A stretch of 64,000 nucleotides of DNA, taken from assembly GCF_000720455.1 (NCBI RefSeq), contig NZ_JOAK01000009.1, positions 62,001 through 126,000 of the forward strand. Reading direction: 5' to 3'. The stretch is from Streptomyces virginiae (GTDB lineage: Bacteria > Actinomycetota > Actinomycetes > Streptomycetales > Streptomycetaceae). This document shows, piece by piece, positions 1-8,941 of the stretch; the stretch's first letter is position 1, and each line of letters opens with the position of its first letter. The notes below the pieces were generated by a model. That model was not told the DNA's origin, did no database searches, and was given only the letters and a program-made list of their open reading frames with translations. Both the position numbers and the translations under genes were made by a program.

Positions 1-164
1 CCGCACCGGACCCGGCCTCGCTCGCCGCCGCAGTGGACCGCCTCGCGTCCGACCCCGCCCTGCGCGGCCGGCTGGCCGGCCGCAGCGCCGAGCGGGCCAG
101 CCGCCACACCTGGGAGGAAGTCACCCGGCAGGTGGAGCTCGTGTACCGGAAGGCAGGGATATGA
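1..164 (+). CDS. Glycosyltransferase, C-terminal fragment (cut by window edge)
   Basis: Only the last ~53 codons are present, read in the frame that ends at the TGA at 162-164. The tail has the look of a GT4 glycosyltransferase C-terminus: a helix with repeated Asp-Pro-Ala/Arg-Leu, then a Trp-Glu-Glu-Val-Thr segment and a terminal Val-Tyr-Arg-Lys. Its stop overlaps the ATG of the next gene (ATGA), so it belongs to the same glycan operon. The catalytic domain lies outside the window, so substrate cannot be judged. Confidence 0.7.
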   Translation, partial: APDPASLAAAVDRLASDPALRGRLAGRSAERASRHTWEEVTRQVELVYRKAGI

Positions 165-2452
165 ACCCGCCCACCTGGCTGCGCGGACGGCTCGGCGTCC
201 TGCTGAGCCTCGGCCCCGCTTGCGCCGTCGAAACCCTGCCCGGCGTCCCCGCCCTCCTGCTCGCGCCGGTCGGCCTGTGGCTGCTCTTCGCCGCGCCCGT
301 CCTGCTGCTGCGCGGCTCCACCGACAAAGTGGTCTCCACCCGCAGCGGCTCCCTCCTGCTGGCGGCCGGCCTCGCCGTGCTCCTCGACATCCTCGTGGCG
401 CTCGGCGCCAACACCGTGCTTCCGCTGCTCGGGGTGGAACGGCCCCTGACCCGGCTGGTGCTGGCCTCGGCGACCACCCTCGTGCTGCTCGTCCTCGGAA
501 TCCTCGCCCCCCAGTCACCACGGCCCCTGTTGCGCGGCGCACCCCTGAGCGGCGCCCGCCCGGTGGCCTGGGCGGCCGGAGTCGCGCTGCTGCTCTCCGT
601 GGCCGGCCCGATCAGGCTCAACAACGGCCTGGGCGGCGCCGTCAGCACGACTGCCCTGGTCGTCGTCACGGCGCTGATCGTCCTCCTGCTGCTCCGGCAC
701 GCACACTGCTCCCCGGTCGTCCTGGAGGCCGGCATCTACGCCGCCTCCGCCACCCTGCTGCTGCTCACCTCCCTGCGCGGCTGGTACATCACCGGGCACG
801 ACATCCAGCGCGAGTACCTCTACTTCCGGCTCACCCTCGGCGGCGGTTTCTGGGACATCTCCGCCTACACGGACCCGTACAACGCGTGCCTGAGCATCAC
901 CCTGCTCCCGGTGAGCATCTTCCGGCTCACGGGCATCGAGGACATCTACGTCTTCAAGGCCGTCCTGCCGCTGCTCTTCGCCCTGACCCCGGTGCTGGTC
1001 CACCGCGCGGTGCGCAACGTGGCGCCCCCGCTCGTGGCGCTGCTCTCCGCCGTGTTCTTCATGGCGTTCCCGACCTTTTTCACCGACATGCCGTTCCTGG
1101 GCCGGCAGGCCATCGCCTTCCTGCTCCTGGCCTGCGCGATGCTCGTCCTGACGGATTCCCGGCGCCCGCTGCCCCTGCGGCGCGCGGTGTTCACCGTGCT
1201 GCTCGCCGGAGTGGTCCTGTCCCACTACTCGACGATCTACGTGATCGTCGGCACCCTGGCGACCGCGTTCGCCGTGGACAAGGCCTGGCGGCCGGCCTCC
1301 CGGCCGGGCCGCGCCCATCAGCACCGCGACGGCCGACAAGGCCGGATGCGGACGTTCCTGACCTGGTGGACCGTGGCCGTACCGGCCGTCCTCGCCCTGC
1401 TCTGGGCCGGTCCCCTCACCCACACCGGCGGCCAGCTCGAAAGCACGCTGCGCGTCGTCGCGAGCGATCTGTTCGGGTCCGGCGACGCCCGCGGAGGCTC
1501 CTCCGACACCCGCTACAGCCTTTTCGGCGGCGCCGGAGTCACCCCCGAGGAGCGGCTGGCCGAATACCGCGAGGACACCATCGGCCACACCCGGGCCGAC
1601 CGGGCCGACGGCAAATACCTGCCGCTGGAGGCCCTCGCGAAGTACCCCACGCCCGTGGCGGAGAAGGAGAACCTGCCGCTCACCCCCGTCGGCCGGGCGC
1701 TGGACACCGTCGGCCTGAGCGTGCCCGCCCTCAACGGGGCGCTCCGGCAGGCCGCCGCCCTGCTGCTCCAGGTCCTGGTCCTGGTCGGGTTCGTGATCGC
1801 CCTGCGCGGCCGCAGCAGCCCGTTCACGCCCGTCCGCGACCAGATCACCCTGACCGTGGGCGCCCTCGCGATGATGGGCCTGTTCACCCTGGTGCCACAG
1901 CTGTCGGTCGACTACAGCGTGCTCCGCGCCTTCCAGCAGGGCCTGTTGTTCTTCGCCCCGTTCATCGCCGCCGGCGCCCTGTGGGCGGTGCGCCGGGCCG
2001 GCCGCCGCGCCCTCCCCGTGCTGTGCGTCCTCGTCGCCGGGCTGCTGCTCGACCTCACCGGAGCCGTCCCCAAGGCACTCGGCGGCTACCCCGCCCAGCT
2101 CGCGCTCAGCAACTCGGGTCCCGCCTACGACATCTACTACCCGCACGCCGAGGACCGCCGGGCCGCCATGTGGCTCAACCAGCGGGCCGCCGGCGACGAC
2201 CTCGTCGTACAGACCGACCGGTACTCCTTCAGCCGTCTGCAGACCCTGTTCACCGTCCGCACGCAGGACAGCGTCCACCCCGCACTGCTGCGGTCCCAGT
2301 CCTACGTACTGCTCGGGTCCGCGCCGACCCGCAAGGACGAGGTCACCGTGTTCTTCCGGGGCGACCTCGTGACGTACCGGTATCCGCGCGACCTCCTCGA
2401 CACCACACGCAACCTGATCTACAGCAACGAAGGGGCGGTGGTCTACCGATGA
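161..2452 (+). CDS. Polytopic membrane protein, DUF2206/GT39-like
   Basis: 763 residues with a dozen or more hydrophobic segments rich in Leu/Val/Ala. A long soluble-looking stretch lies between roughly residues 380 and 520, and a short C-terminal extracytoplasmic-type domain follows the last membrane helices. The region around residues 205-290 (a Gly-His-Asp-Ile-Gln-Arg-Glu-Tyr segment, then Thr-Asp-Pro-Tyr-Asn) resembles the DUF2206 family of predicted membrane glycosyltransferases, which act with lipid-linked sugars. ATGA overlaps at both ends place it in the glycosyltransferase operon. A role in transfer or polymerisation of a surface glycan is inferred from context. The family match is from memory and moderate. 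Confidence 0.6.
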   Translation: MNPPTWLRGRLGVLLSLGPACAVETLPGVPALLLAPVGLWLLFAAPVLLLRGSTDKVVSTRSGSLLLAAGLAVLLDILVALGANTVLPLLGVERPLTRLVLASATTLVLLVLGILAPQSPRPLLRGAPLSGARPVAWAAGVALLLSVAGPIRLNNGLGGAVSTTALVVVTALIVLLLLRHAHCSPVVLEAGIYAASATLLLLTSLRGWYITGHDIQREYLYFRLTLGGGFWDISAYTDPYNACLSITLLPVSIFRLTGIEDIYVFKAVLPLLFALTPVLVHRAVRNVAPPLVALLSAVFFMAFPTFFTDMPFLGRQAIAFLLLACAMLVLTDSRRPLPLRRAVFTVLLAGVVLSHYSTIYVIVGTLATAFAVDKAWRPASRPGRAHQHRDGRQGRMRTFLTWWTVAVPAVLALLWAGPLTHTGGQLESTLRVVASDLFGSGDARGGSSDTRYSLFGGAGVTPEERLAEYREDTIGHTRADRADGKYLPLEALAKYPTPVAEKENLPLTPVGRALDTVGLSVPALNGALRQAAALLLQVLVLVGFVIALRGRSSPFTPVRDQITLTVGALAMMGLFTLVPQLSVDYSVLRAFQQGLLFFAPFIAAGALWAVRRAGRRALPVLCVLVAGLLLDLTGAVPKALGGYPAQLALSNSGPAYDIYYPHAEDRRAAMWLNQRAAGDDLVVQTDRYSFSRLQTLFTVRTQDSVHPALLRSQSYVLLGSAPTRKDEVTVFFRGDLVTYRYPRDLLDTTRNLIYSNEGAVVYR

Positions 2453-3600
2453 ACCACGTCCGGCGCCGGCCCCGGGTCCTGCTCGTCAGCCACTACTACC
2501 CGCCGCACCTGGGCGGCATCGAGAACGTCGTCCGCAACGAAGCGCTCCACCTCGCCCGGCACGGCGCCGAGGTCACCGTCCTCACCAGCGGCGACCACGC
2601 CGGGATCCACCACGAGGACGGCGTCCGCGTCGTACGCGTCGCCGCGTCCAACGTGGTGGAGCGCCGGTCGGGGGTCCCCTTCCCGCTGTTCTCGCCGGCC
2701 CTGCTGCCCGCAGCCCTGCGCTGGGCCCGCCACGCCGACGTCGTCCACGTCCACGACTGCCTCTACGCCTCCTCCTGGGCGGCCGGACTCGCCGCGGCCG
2801 CCACCCGCACCCCCACCGTGGTGACCCAGCACGTCGGCCTGGTGGCGCACCCCTCGGCCCTCGTACGCGCCGTCCAGCGGGCCGTCTACGCCGTCGCGGG
2901 CCGCCCCCAGCTCCGCCGCGCCCGCCGGGTGCTCACCGTCAACGCCGACGTCGCCGCGTTCGTCCGGAAGCTCGGCGCCCGCGCCGAGGCCCGCCACCAC
3001 CTCGCCAACGGCGTGGACACCGGCCTTTTCCGGCCGCCCGCCGACCCCGCGGAGCGCGCCGCGGCCCGGGAGCGGCTCGGCCTGCCGGCCGGACGCACCC
3101 TGGTGCTCTTCGCGGGCAGGCTCGTCCCCAAGAAGGGGTACGACCTCCTCCTCGACGCCCACGCCGGCGACGCCTCGTACGACCTCGTTTTCGCCGGTGA
3201 CGGGGACGCCGCTGCCCTCGCCGGACGCTCCGGCGTCCACCACCTCGGCTCCCTGTCCGCCGAGGACCTCGCCGACGCCTACCGTGCGTGCGACGTATTC
3301 GCCCTGCCCTCCACCGCCGAGGGCTTCCCGCTGACCGTCCAGGAGGCCATGGCCTCGGGCCTGCCCGTCGTCACGACCGACGACCCCGGATACGCCCCGT
3401 ACGGCCTGGACCGCGGCGTCGCCCTGCTCGTGCCCCGCACCGTCCCCGCGCTGCGCGCCGCGCTCGACGGCCTGGTCGCGGACCCCGCCGGGCGGGCGGC
3501 GACGGGAGCCGCCGCCCGCGCGTTCGCAGAGGCGTCCTTCGGCTGGGACCGGCACGTGACGGCGCTGCTCGGGCACTACGGGGACGCCGGCCGTGGGTAG
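2449..3600 (+). CDS. GT4-family glycosyltransferase
   Basis: 383 residues, GT-B fold. The N-terminal domain begins with a basic strand and the Tyr-Tyr-Pro-Pro-His-Leu-Gly-Gly-Ile-Glu motif typical of GT4 enzymes. The C-terminal nucleotide-sugar domain has Phe-Ala-Gly-Arg-Leu-Val-Pro-Lys-Lys-Gly and the E-x7-E region (Ser-Thr-Ala-Glu-Gly-Phe-Pro followed by Glu-Ala-Met-Ala-Ser-Gly). The ATG overlaps the previous stop (ATGA), which fixes the start. It probably transfers a sugar from an NDP-sugar during assembly of a surface polysaccharide. Donor and acceptor are not predictable from sequence alone. Confidence 0.88.
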   Translation: MNHVRRRPRVLLVSHYYPPHLGGIENVVRNEALHLARHGAEVTVLTSGDHAGIHHEDGVRVVRVAASNVVERRSGVPFPLFSPALLPAALRWARHADVVHVHDCLYASSWAAGLAAAATRTPTVVTQHVGLVAHPSALVRAVQRAVYAVAGRPQLRRARRVLTVNADVAAFVRKLGARAEARHHLANGVDTGLFRPPADPAERAAARERLGLPAGRTLVLFAGRLVPKKGYDLLLDAHAGDASYDLVFAGDGDAAALAGRSGVHHLGSLSAEDLADAYRACDVFALPSTAEGFPLTVQEAMASGLPVVTTDDPGYAPYGLDRGVALLVPRTVPALRAALDGLVADPAGRAATGAAARAFAEASFGWDRHVTALLGHYGDAGRG

Positions 3601-4978
3601 GCACGCCCGGCCCGCGGACCAGATGTTCCGGAGCTCGTTCTTCCTGCTGGCGTCCACGGTCACGACGGCCGGGCTGAGCTTCCTCTTCTGGGTGGTCGTG
3701 GCCCGCTTCTACCCGCCCGAGCAGGTCGGGCTGGCCACCTCGCTGATCTCCGCGACCTCGCTGCTCTCCTACCTCAGCATGTTCGGTCTCAACAGCACCC
3801 TGATCCGCTTCCCCGCCGAGGGCAGGGCCCGCAACGGGCAGATCACCCAGTCCACCGCCCTGGTGCTGCTGGTCTCCTGCGTCGCCGCCGGGATCTACCT
3901 GCTGGGGCTGCCCTGGTACGGACACAAACTGCTGTTCGTCCGCGACCACGCCCACCTCGCCGCCCTGTTCGTCCTGTCCTGCGCCTGCGCCTCGCTGAAC
4001 CTCCTGGTCAAGTCGGTCTTCATCAGCGCCCGCATGGCGCAGTACAACGTGCTGTCCGACGGGATCCTCCAAGGCCTCGCCAAACTCGCCGCGCCCGTCG
4101 CCCTGGTCGGGTTCGGCGCGGCCGGAATCCTCGGTTCGGCGGGCATCGGCTACGCGGTCGCCGGCGCAGCGGCCCTGCTGCTGCTCCGGCGCCGCCTCGG
4201 CTTCCGCTTCGACTTCCGCACCCGGGGCACCCGGCTGCGCGAACAACTGCGCTTCTCCGTCGCCAGTTACGTCTCCAGCCTGATCAACCTGGCGCCCGTC
4301 CTGGTCACTCCGCTGATCGTGCTCCAGAAGCTGGGCGCCCCCGAAGCCGGCTACTACTTCGTCGCCTTCCAGATCGCCGCCCTCCTGAACTCCGTCTCCA
4401 CCGCCGTGGGCGAGGCCGTCTTCGCCGAGGTCTCCTCCGACCCGTCCCGGTTCGGTGAACTCCTGCGCCGCTCCGCGAAGATCATCGCCGCGGTGCAGGT
4501 CCCCGCCGTCGCCGTCGTCGCGGCCGGCAGCGGGCTGCTCCTGCTGGTGTTCGGCGGCGGCTACACCGCGGCCGCGAGCGGGCTGCTCACGGTGCTCGCC
4601 GTCGCCGCGCTCGCCGTCGCCCTCAACACCTGGGCGTGTTTCGGGCTGAAGCTGGCCCAGCGGATGAAGCAGCTCATCACCGCCAACGCCGTCCTGGCGT
4701 GCACCACCATCGGCCTGGCCCTGTGGTGGGCGCCGCACGGGCTGGTCTGGGTCGGCTGCGCCTGGGGCATCGGCAACCTGGCCGCCGGACTGTTCGCCAC
4801 CGTCGCCCTGCTGCGCGGCCGTCCCTCCGCGCCCCGCCCGCCGGAACCGGACCCGGACCCCGGACCGGGCTGGTCCCCCGTCGACACCCTCCAACTGCGC
4901 GCCGTGCGCCTGCCCGGGCCGACGGCCGAGGCACCACCGTCCGCCGCCGCATCACCTGCCGAAAGGTACCGCCCGTGA
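3593..4978 (+). CDS. Wzx-type flippase (MATE/MVF superfamily)
   Basis: 461 residues, hydrophobic almost throughout, with about 12-14 predicted membrane helices and a Pro/Asp-rich hydrophilic C-terminal tail of about 60 residues. The opening hydrophobic segment followed by 'FYPPEQVGLATSL' is characteristic of polysaccharide-biosynthesis flippases, which move lipid-linked repeat units across the membrane. The GTG at 3593 gives an 8-bp overlap with the upstream gene. An in-frame ATG at 3623 is an alternative start. Lying between two glycosyltransferases and a pyruvyl transferase, it fits export of an exopolysaccharide or cell-wall glycan precursor. Confidence 0.85.
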   Translation: MGRHARPADQMFRSSFFLLASTVTTAGLSFLFWVVVARFYPPEQVGLATSLISATSLLSYLSMFGLNSTLIRFPAEGRARNGQITQSTALVLLVSCVAAGIYLLGLPWYGHKLLFVRDHAHLAALFVLSCACASLNLLVKSVFISARMAQYNVLSDGILQGLAKLAAPVALVGFGAAGILGSAGIGYAVAGAAALLLLRRRLGFRFDFRTRGTRLREQLRFSVASYVSSLINLAPVLVTPLIVLQKLGAPEAGYYFVAFQIAALLNSVSTAVGEAVFAEVSSDPSRFGELLRRSAKIIAAVQVPAVAVVAAGSGLLLLVFGGGYTAAASGLLTVLAVAALAVALNTWACFGLKLAQRMKQLITANAVLACTTIGLALWWAPHGLVWVGCAWGIGNLAAGLFATVALLRGRPSAPRPPEPDPDPGPGWSPVDTLQLRAVRLPGPTAEAPPSAAASPAERYRP

Positions 4979-6219
4979 AGATCGTGGTGATCAACGCCTA
5001 CGTCCGGGAGAACGCGGGCGACGCCGCGCTGCTCTCCGTCTGCCTGCGACAGGTCCGCGAGGCGTTCCCCGGCGCCGACGTCCGCGTCGCCGGGATGGAG
5101 GACCCCGCCGTCCACCCCGCGTTCGAGGACGCCCCGAACCTCGGCTCGATCCGCCGCCACGTCGCCGACGGCACCGCTTCGCGTTCCCGCCGGATCCTGC
5201 GGAAGGTGTACGTCGGAGCGGCCTGCGCCGGCCTCCTCCTGCTGCCCCGGTCCGCGGCCGGTGTCCTGCGCAGGGTCCTGCCCGCCGAAGCCCGGCGCGA
5301 GGCGGACGCCGTGGCCGGCGCCGACCTGGTGGTGTCCACCGGAGGAGGGTACGTCCTGGCCCGCCCCGGGCTCGACGGCCACCAGAACGTCTTCTTCGTC
5401 CTGTTGCCGGTGCTGCTCGCCCAGCGCGCCGGCGTGCCCGTCGTCTTCGCCCCGCAGTCCTACGGCCCGTTCCCCTCGTCCCTCCAGCGGCGCCTGGTCG
5501 CCCGCGCCCTCGGCCGGTCCCCGCTCGTCCTGGCCCGCGAGGACGTCAGCGTGGACCAGCTGCGAGGCTGCGGCCTGCCCGACGCGGTCGTCACCCGGGG
5601 CGTCGACTCGGGCTTCGCGTTCGACCCGCCGCCGTCCTCCGACTGGCGGGCCCGGCTCGGCATCGCACCGCAGCAGCGGCTGGTCGGGGTCACGGCCAGG
5701 CGCTGGCTGGCCCCGGCCGCCCAGGACGCGTACGAACGGGCCCTGGCCGCGACGATCGACGCCGTCCAGGCCACCGGAGCCCGTGTCGTGCTGATCCCGC
5801 AGGTCAGCACCGACTACCTGGGCGACGACGACCGCATCGTGGAACGCCGGATCGCCGCCCACTGCACCGCGGCGCCCCTGCTGATCGAGGACCGGGTGGA
5901 CTACCGCGACCTCAAGGGCGTCTACCGCGAGTGCGCCCTGCTGATCGGCACCCGCTTCCATTCGGTGATCTTCTCCCTGACCAGCGGAGTGCCCTGCGTG
6001 GCCGTCGAGTACGAGCACAAGACCCGAGGCATCATGGCCGACCTCGGCCTCGGCGCCCACGTGCTGGCCATCGAGGACGTCACCCATCCCCGGCTGTGGG
6101 CGCTGGTCGCACCGCTGCTCCAGGACGACTCCGGCTACCGCGAGCAGCTGCGACGCCGCCTGCCCGGTTACGTCGCCCAGGCAGAAGGCTTCCCCGGCCT
6201 GCTGCGGGACGCCCTGTGA
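4975..6219 (+). CDS. Polysaccharide pyruvyl transferase family protein
   Basis: 414 residues beginning at a GTG that overlaps the preceding stop (GTGA). Family hallmarks are an N-terminal 'NAGDAALL' loop, a central Ser-Thr-Gly-Gly-Gly-Tyr glycine loop, Phe-Ala-Pro-Gln-Ser-Tyr-Gly-Pro, and the C-terminal 'GTRFHSVIFSLTSGVP' motif with its conserved Arg-Phe-His. Characterised members transfer pyruvate from phosphoenolpyruvate to sugar hydroxyls as a ketal, giving acidic exopolysaccharides or cell-wall polymers. The neighbouring flippase and glycosyltransferases support modification of the same glycan. Confidence 0.87.
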   Translation: MKIVVINAYVRENAGDAALLSVCLRQVREAFPGADVRVAGMEDPAVHPAFEDAPNLGSIRRHVADGTASRSRRILRKVYVGAACAGLLLLPRSAAGVLRRVLPAEARREADAVAGADLVVSTGGGYVLARPGLDGHQNVFFVLLPVLLAQRAGVPVVFAPQSYGPFPSSLQRRLVARALGRSPLVLAREDVSVDQLRGCGLPDAVVTRGVDSGFAFDPPPSSDWRARLGIAPQQRLVGVTARRWLAPAAQDAYERALAATIDAVQATGARVVLIPQVSTDYLGDDDRIVERRIAAHCTAAPLLIEDRVDYRDLKGVYRECALLIGTRFHSVIFSLTSGVPCVAVEYEHKTRGIMADLGLGAHVLAIEDVTHPRLWALVAPLLQDDSGYREQLRRRLPGYVAQAEGFPGLLRDAL

Positions 6220-7334
6220 ACCCCCGCACGGTGGCCGTCGTCACCCCCTACTACCCGCCGCACCTCGGGGGCGTCGAGCAGTACGCTGCCCGGGTCGCCC
6301 GGGCCGTGCACGAGGCGCCCGGCCTCGACGCCGTCGTCCTCACCAGCGGGCCCGGGCTGCGCACCCGTACCTCCCTGGAGGACGGCGTGCGGGTCGTCCG
6401 GCTCGGCTCCTGGATCCGGCTCTCCAACACCCCCCTGAGCCCCCTGTGGCCGCTCCAGCTGCGGTACTGGCTGCGCCGTACGGGCGCCGACGTGGTCCAC
6501 GCCCACGCCCCCGTACCGGGGCTCGGCGACATCGCCGTGGCCGTCGCGGGCCGCCGCCCGACCGTGCTCACCTACCACGCCGGCTCGATGCTCAAGGGGG
6601 GCCCCGGCACCGGGGCCGCGGACCGCCTCATCGGCCTCTACGAACGCCGGGTCCTGCCCCGGGTGTTCGGCCGGGCCCGCGCCCTGGTCGCCGTGTCCCC
6701 CGTCTCCCTGGCCGCCGGGCGGCCCGGAGCCCTGGAGATCAGCCCCGGCGTCGACACCGGCCGTTTCACGCCGGGTCCGCCGCCCTCCACCCGCCCGCCG
6801 ACGCTCCTCTACGTCGGCCGCATCGACCGGTCCTCGGCGTGGAAGGGGGTCGATGTCCTCGTCCGCTCCCTGGCCGACGTACCCGGTGCCCGGCTGCGGC
6901 TGGTCGGCGGCGGCGACGCGGTCGCGGACCAGCTCGCCCTGGCCGCGTCCCTCGGCCTGGCGGACCGGGTCACCGCCTCCGGCGAACTGACCGGGCCCGC
7001 CCTCGTCCGGGCGGTCCGCGAGGCGGCGGTGCTGGTGCTGCCCTCCGTCACGGAGGCCGAGTCGTTCGGCATGGTGCTCGTCGAGGCGATGGCCTGCGGC
7101 ACCCCGGTGGTGGGCTCGCGGGTCGGCGGCATCCCGTACGTCGTCGAGGACGGGCGGACCGGGCTGCTGGTGCCGCCCGGCGACCCCGGCGCCCTGGCGG
7201 GCGCCTGCCGACGGCTCCTGGAAGACGGTGCGCTGGCGGACCGGCTGGGTGGGGCGGGGCTGCGCGCCGCGCGTGAGCGGTTCGCCTGGGACGGGCTCCT
7301 GGCCCGGTACGTGGACCTGTTCCGCTCGCTGTGA
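6216..7334 (+). CDS. GT4-family glycosyltransferase
   Basis: 372 residues; the GTG start overlaps the upstream TGA. It opens with Val-Thr-Pro-Tyr-Tyr-Pro-Pro-His-Leu-Gly-Gly-Val-Glu, parallel to the gene at 2449. It contains Tyr-Val-Gly-Arg-Ile-Asp at the start of the donor-binding domain and the C-terminal Glu-Ala-Glu-Ser-Phe-Gly-Met-Val-Leu-Val-Glu-Ala-Met-Ala-Cys-Gly signature of GT4 retaining enzymes. It is the last gene of the glycan operon, ending just before strong hairpins. A phosphatidylinositol-mannosyltransferase-like role cannot be excluded, but the flippase and pyruvyl transferase neighbours favour an exported polysaccharide. Confidence 0.87.
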   Translation: MNPRTVAVVTPYYPPHLGGVEQYAARVARAVHEAPGLDAVVLTSGPGLRTRTSLEDGVRVVRLGSWIRLSNTPLSPLWPLQLRYWLRRTGADVVHAHAPVPGLGDIAVAVAGRRPTVLTYHAGSMLKGGPGTGAADRLIGLYERRVLPRVFGRARALVAVSPVSLAAGRPGALEISPGVDTGRFTPGPPPSTRPPTLLYVGRIDRSSAWKGVDVLVRSLADVPGARLRLVGGGDAVADQLALAASLGLADRVTASGELTGPALVRAVREAAVLVLPSVTEAESFGMVLVEAMACGTPVVGSRVGGIPYVVEDGRTGLLVPPGDPGALAGACRRLLEDGALADRLGGAGLRAARERFAWDGLLARYVDLFRSL

Positions 7335-7370
7335 CCGCCGGCCGGCCTCCCGGCGAGGCCGGCCTGGCGG
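7335..7370 (+). terminator. Hairpin at end of glycan operon
   Basis: A perfect 9-bp stem, GCCGGCCTC (7341-7349) with GAGGCCGGC (7355-7363), has a 5-nt loop. An outer CCGCC/GGCGG pair (7335-7339 with 7366-7370) extends it. It begins immediately after the stop codon. There is no T tract, as is common for actinomycete terminators. Confidence 0.55.
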
Positions 7371-7376
7371 GACGCC

Positions 7377-7444
7377 CTAGGGGGTGTCCGCGAAGTCCCG
7401 CCTGCGCGGCGGGCGGCCGACGCTACTTTGCGGACACTCCCTAG
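7377..7444. repeat. 20-bp imperfect inverted repeat between convergent genes
   Basis: The arm at 7377-7396 (CTAGGGGGTGTCCGCGAAGT) pairs at 18 of 20 positions with the reverse complement of 7425-7444. A second hairpin, CCCGCC (7397-7402) with GGCGGG (7408-7413), sits in the loop. The right arm covers the TAG stop of the glycoside hydrolase gene. It could be a bidirectional terminator. The arm sequence also looks like an insertion-element end, so a small transposon-derived remnant is possible. Confidence 0.5.
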
Positions 7445-8646
7445 CGGGGCTGCTTCTTCGCGTACTCCTCGATGGCGGCCCGGAGCGCGGCGAACGCGGG
7501 CTTCGCGGAACCGTCGTAGCGGCGCAGCCCGTAGTACTTGGAATGGCTCTTGTCGTTGCCCGTGGCCGTGTCCTGATGGGCGAACCAGAAGGCGGCGGCC
7601 ACGTATTTGTCCTTGGCGGCCGTCGGCACGGTGTCGGTGGCGATCCGCGCCTGGAACTCCTCGCTGACGTGCGTGATGTTCTCCGTCCGGGACTTCTCGT
7701 CGGCGGCGGGGTTGCCCGGACCGTTGGTCGGCGCGCCCGTCTCCGTCAGCCACACCGGCATGCCGGGTGTCCCGTGCCGCTCGGCGACGCCGACCAGGTT
7801 CTCCCCGGCGCTGCTGATCTCCGCGAACACCTTGCCGTCGTGTGGGAGCTGGGGCCAGGCGTAGGGGTGGTAGCTGAGCGCGTCCACCACCTTGTTTCCG
7901 CCGAGCCGGCAGACCTGTTCCAGGAAGTCCAGGTGGGAGACGTACTTGATGGATTCCCAGGTGCCGACGGCTGCCAGACCGCCCATCAGCACGTACGCCG
8001 TCGGGTCGGCTTCGCGCAGCGAGGCGGCGGCGGAGCCGAGCAGGGTGGTGTACGCCTTCGCGTCGGGCTTGGGGTACCAGAACTGGGGGAGGTTGGGCTC
8101 GTTCCAGACCTCCCACGTGTGGACGCCCTGGGGCGCGTAGCGCAGGGCGGCGAGCTTCGCGAACGCGGCGAACTTCTTGGGGTCGGCCGGCGGACACGTG
8201 GGACGGTGCCCGGTACAGGACTCGGCCCGCGCCCACGCAGGGGTGTAGGCGACCGTGGCGAGGACGTCGAGGTTGCGTTCGCGGGCCGCCTTCACGATCC
8301 GGTCGAAGCGCTGCCACTGGTAGGTGCGCGGGCTGTCGGGCTGGATGTTGTTCCAGGACAGGTCCACCCGGATCCAGGTGGTGCCCAGCCCGACCGCGTC
8401 GTTGAGGGCGGCGGCCAGGCCGTCGTCGGACTTCCAGGTGAGGGTGTCGCCGTAGGAGACGCCGAGTCGCAGATCGTGCTTCTTGGGCGGCTCGGGGGGC
8501 CGCTGGAACCCGCCGGCGGGCCGCGCGCCGGCGTCCGACGCGGGACCCGTCGACGAAGCCGCCGCCACGACCGTCGCGGCGGTCGCCAGGACGAAGGAGA
8601 CCAAGGCGACGACGAGCCGCTGCCGTGTACTCGAATGCCCCACCAT
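7441..8646 (-). CDS. Secreted glycoside hydrolase (clan GH-A, GH39/GH5-like)
   Basis: 401 residues with an N-terminal signal or anchor segment (basic residues, then about 20 hydrophobic residues, ending near Ala-Ala-Ala-Ser-Ser). A TIM-barrel-type catalytic domain follows. The acid/base site is visible as Trp-Glu-Val-Trp-Asn-Glu-Pro-Asn and the nucleophile as Trp-Leu-Thr-Glu-Thr-Gly-Ala-Pro, the two Glu pairs expected of clan GH-A enzymes. It probably cleaves a beta-linked polysaccharide outside the cell. It is convergent with the glycan operon, so it may trim or degrade that polymer, but this is inference. A GGGTGA-type ribosome site precedes the ATG. Confidence 0.75.
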   Translation of the reverse strand: MVGHSSTRQRLVVALVSFVLATAATVVAAASSTGPASDAGARPAGGFQRPPEPPKKHDLRLGVSYGDTLTWKSDDGLAAALNDAVGLGTTWIRVDLSWNNIQPDSPRTYQWQRFDRIVKAARERNLDVLATVAYTPAWARAESCTGHRPTCPPADPKKFAAFAKLAALRYAPQGVHTWEVWNEPNLPQFWYPKPDAKAYTTLLGSAAASLREADPTAYVLMGGLAAVGTWESIKYVSHLDFLEQVCRLGGNKVVDALSYHPYAWPQLPHDGKVFAEISSAGENLVGVAERHGTPGMPVWLTETGAPTNGPGNPAADEKSRTENITHVSEEFQARIATDTVPTAAKDKYVAAAFWFAHQDTATGNDKSHSKYYGLRRYDGSAKPAFAALRAAIEEYAKKQPR

Positions 8647-8941
8647 GAGGTCACCCTAAGGCAAGCGTGCGGCGGCTCCTTCCCGCGCCGAGTCCTTCGC
8701 GAGCTGTTCGGCGGTGCGCGGACCGTGATTCGGTCCGGGGCGCTCGCGGATCGCCGCCCCGGCTCCTCGGGCGGGTGGTGATCCCGTGTTGATCGGTCGT
8801 AGAGCCGGGGCGGCGACCATCGGCCACATGGGGAACACGGCTCGGGGGTCACCACCGGTCGCAGCCGCCCTCGGTGGGCCGTACGGCCGCCGGGCCCCTC
8901 GGTCCCCGGTACTTGGCCAACCCACGGAAGGTGGACTAGGC
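8647..8941. promoter_or_regulatory. Divergent intergenic region, GH gene / XRE regulator
   Basis: A 295-bp divergent spacer that must hold the promoters of both flanking genes. No convincing -35/-10 pair or operator repeat was seen. A strong ribosome site GGAAGGTGGA (8926-8935) lies upstream of the ATG at 8942, and decides the start of the regulator over longer in-frame possibilities from 8786. Confidence 0.4.

Noticed and set aside
515..2278. Long open frame on the minus strand opposite the first membrane protein
   Set aside because: Gln/Gly/Asp/His-rich translation without hydrophobic core or motifs; a GC-driven shadow of the + strand gene.
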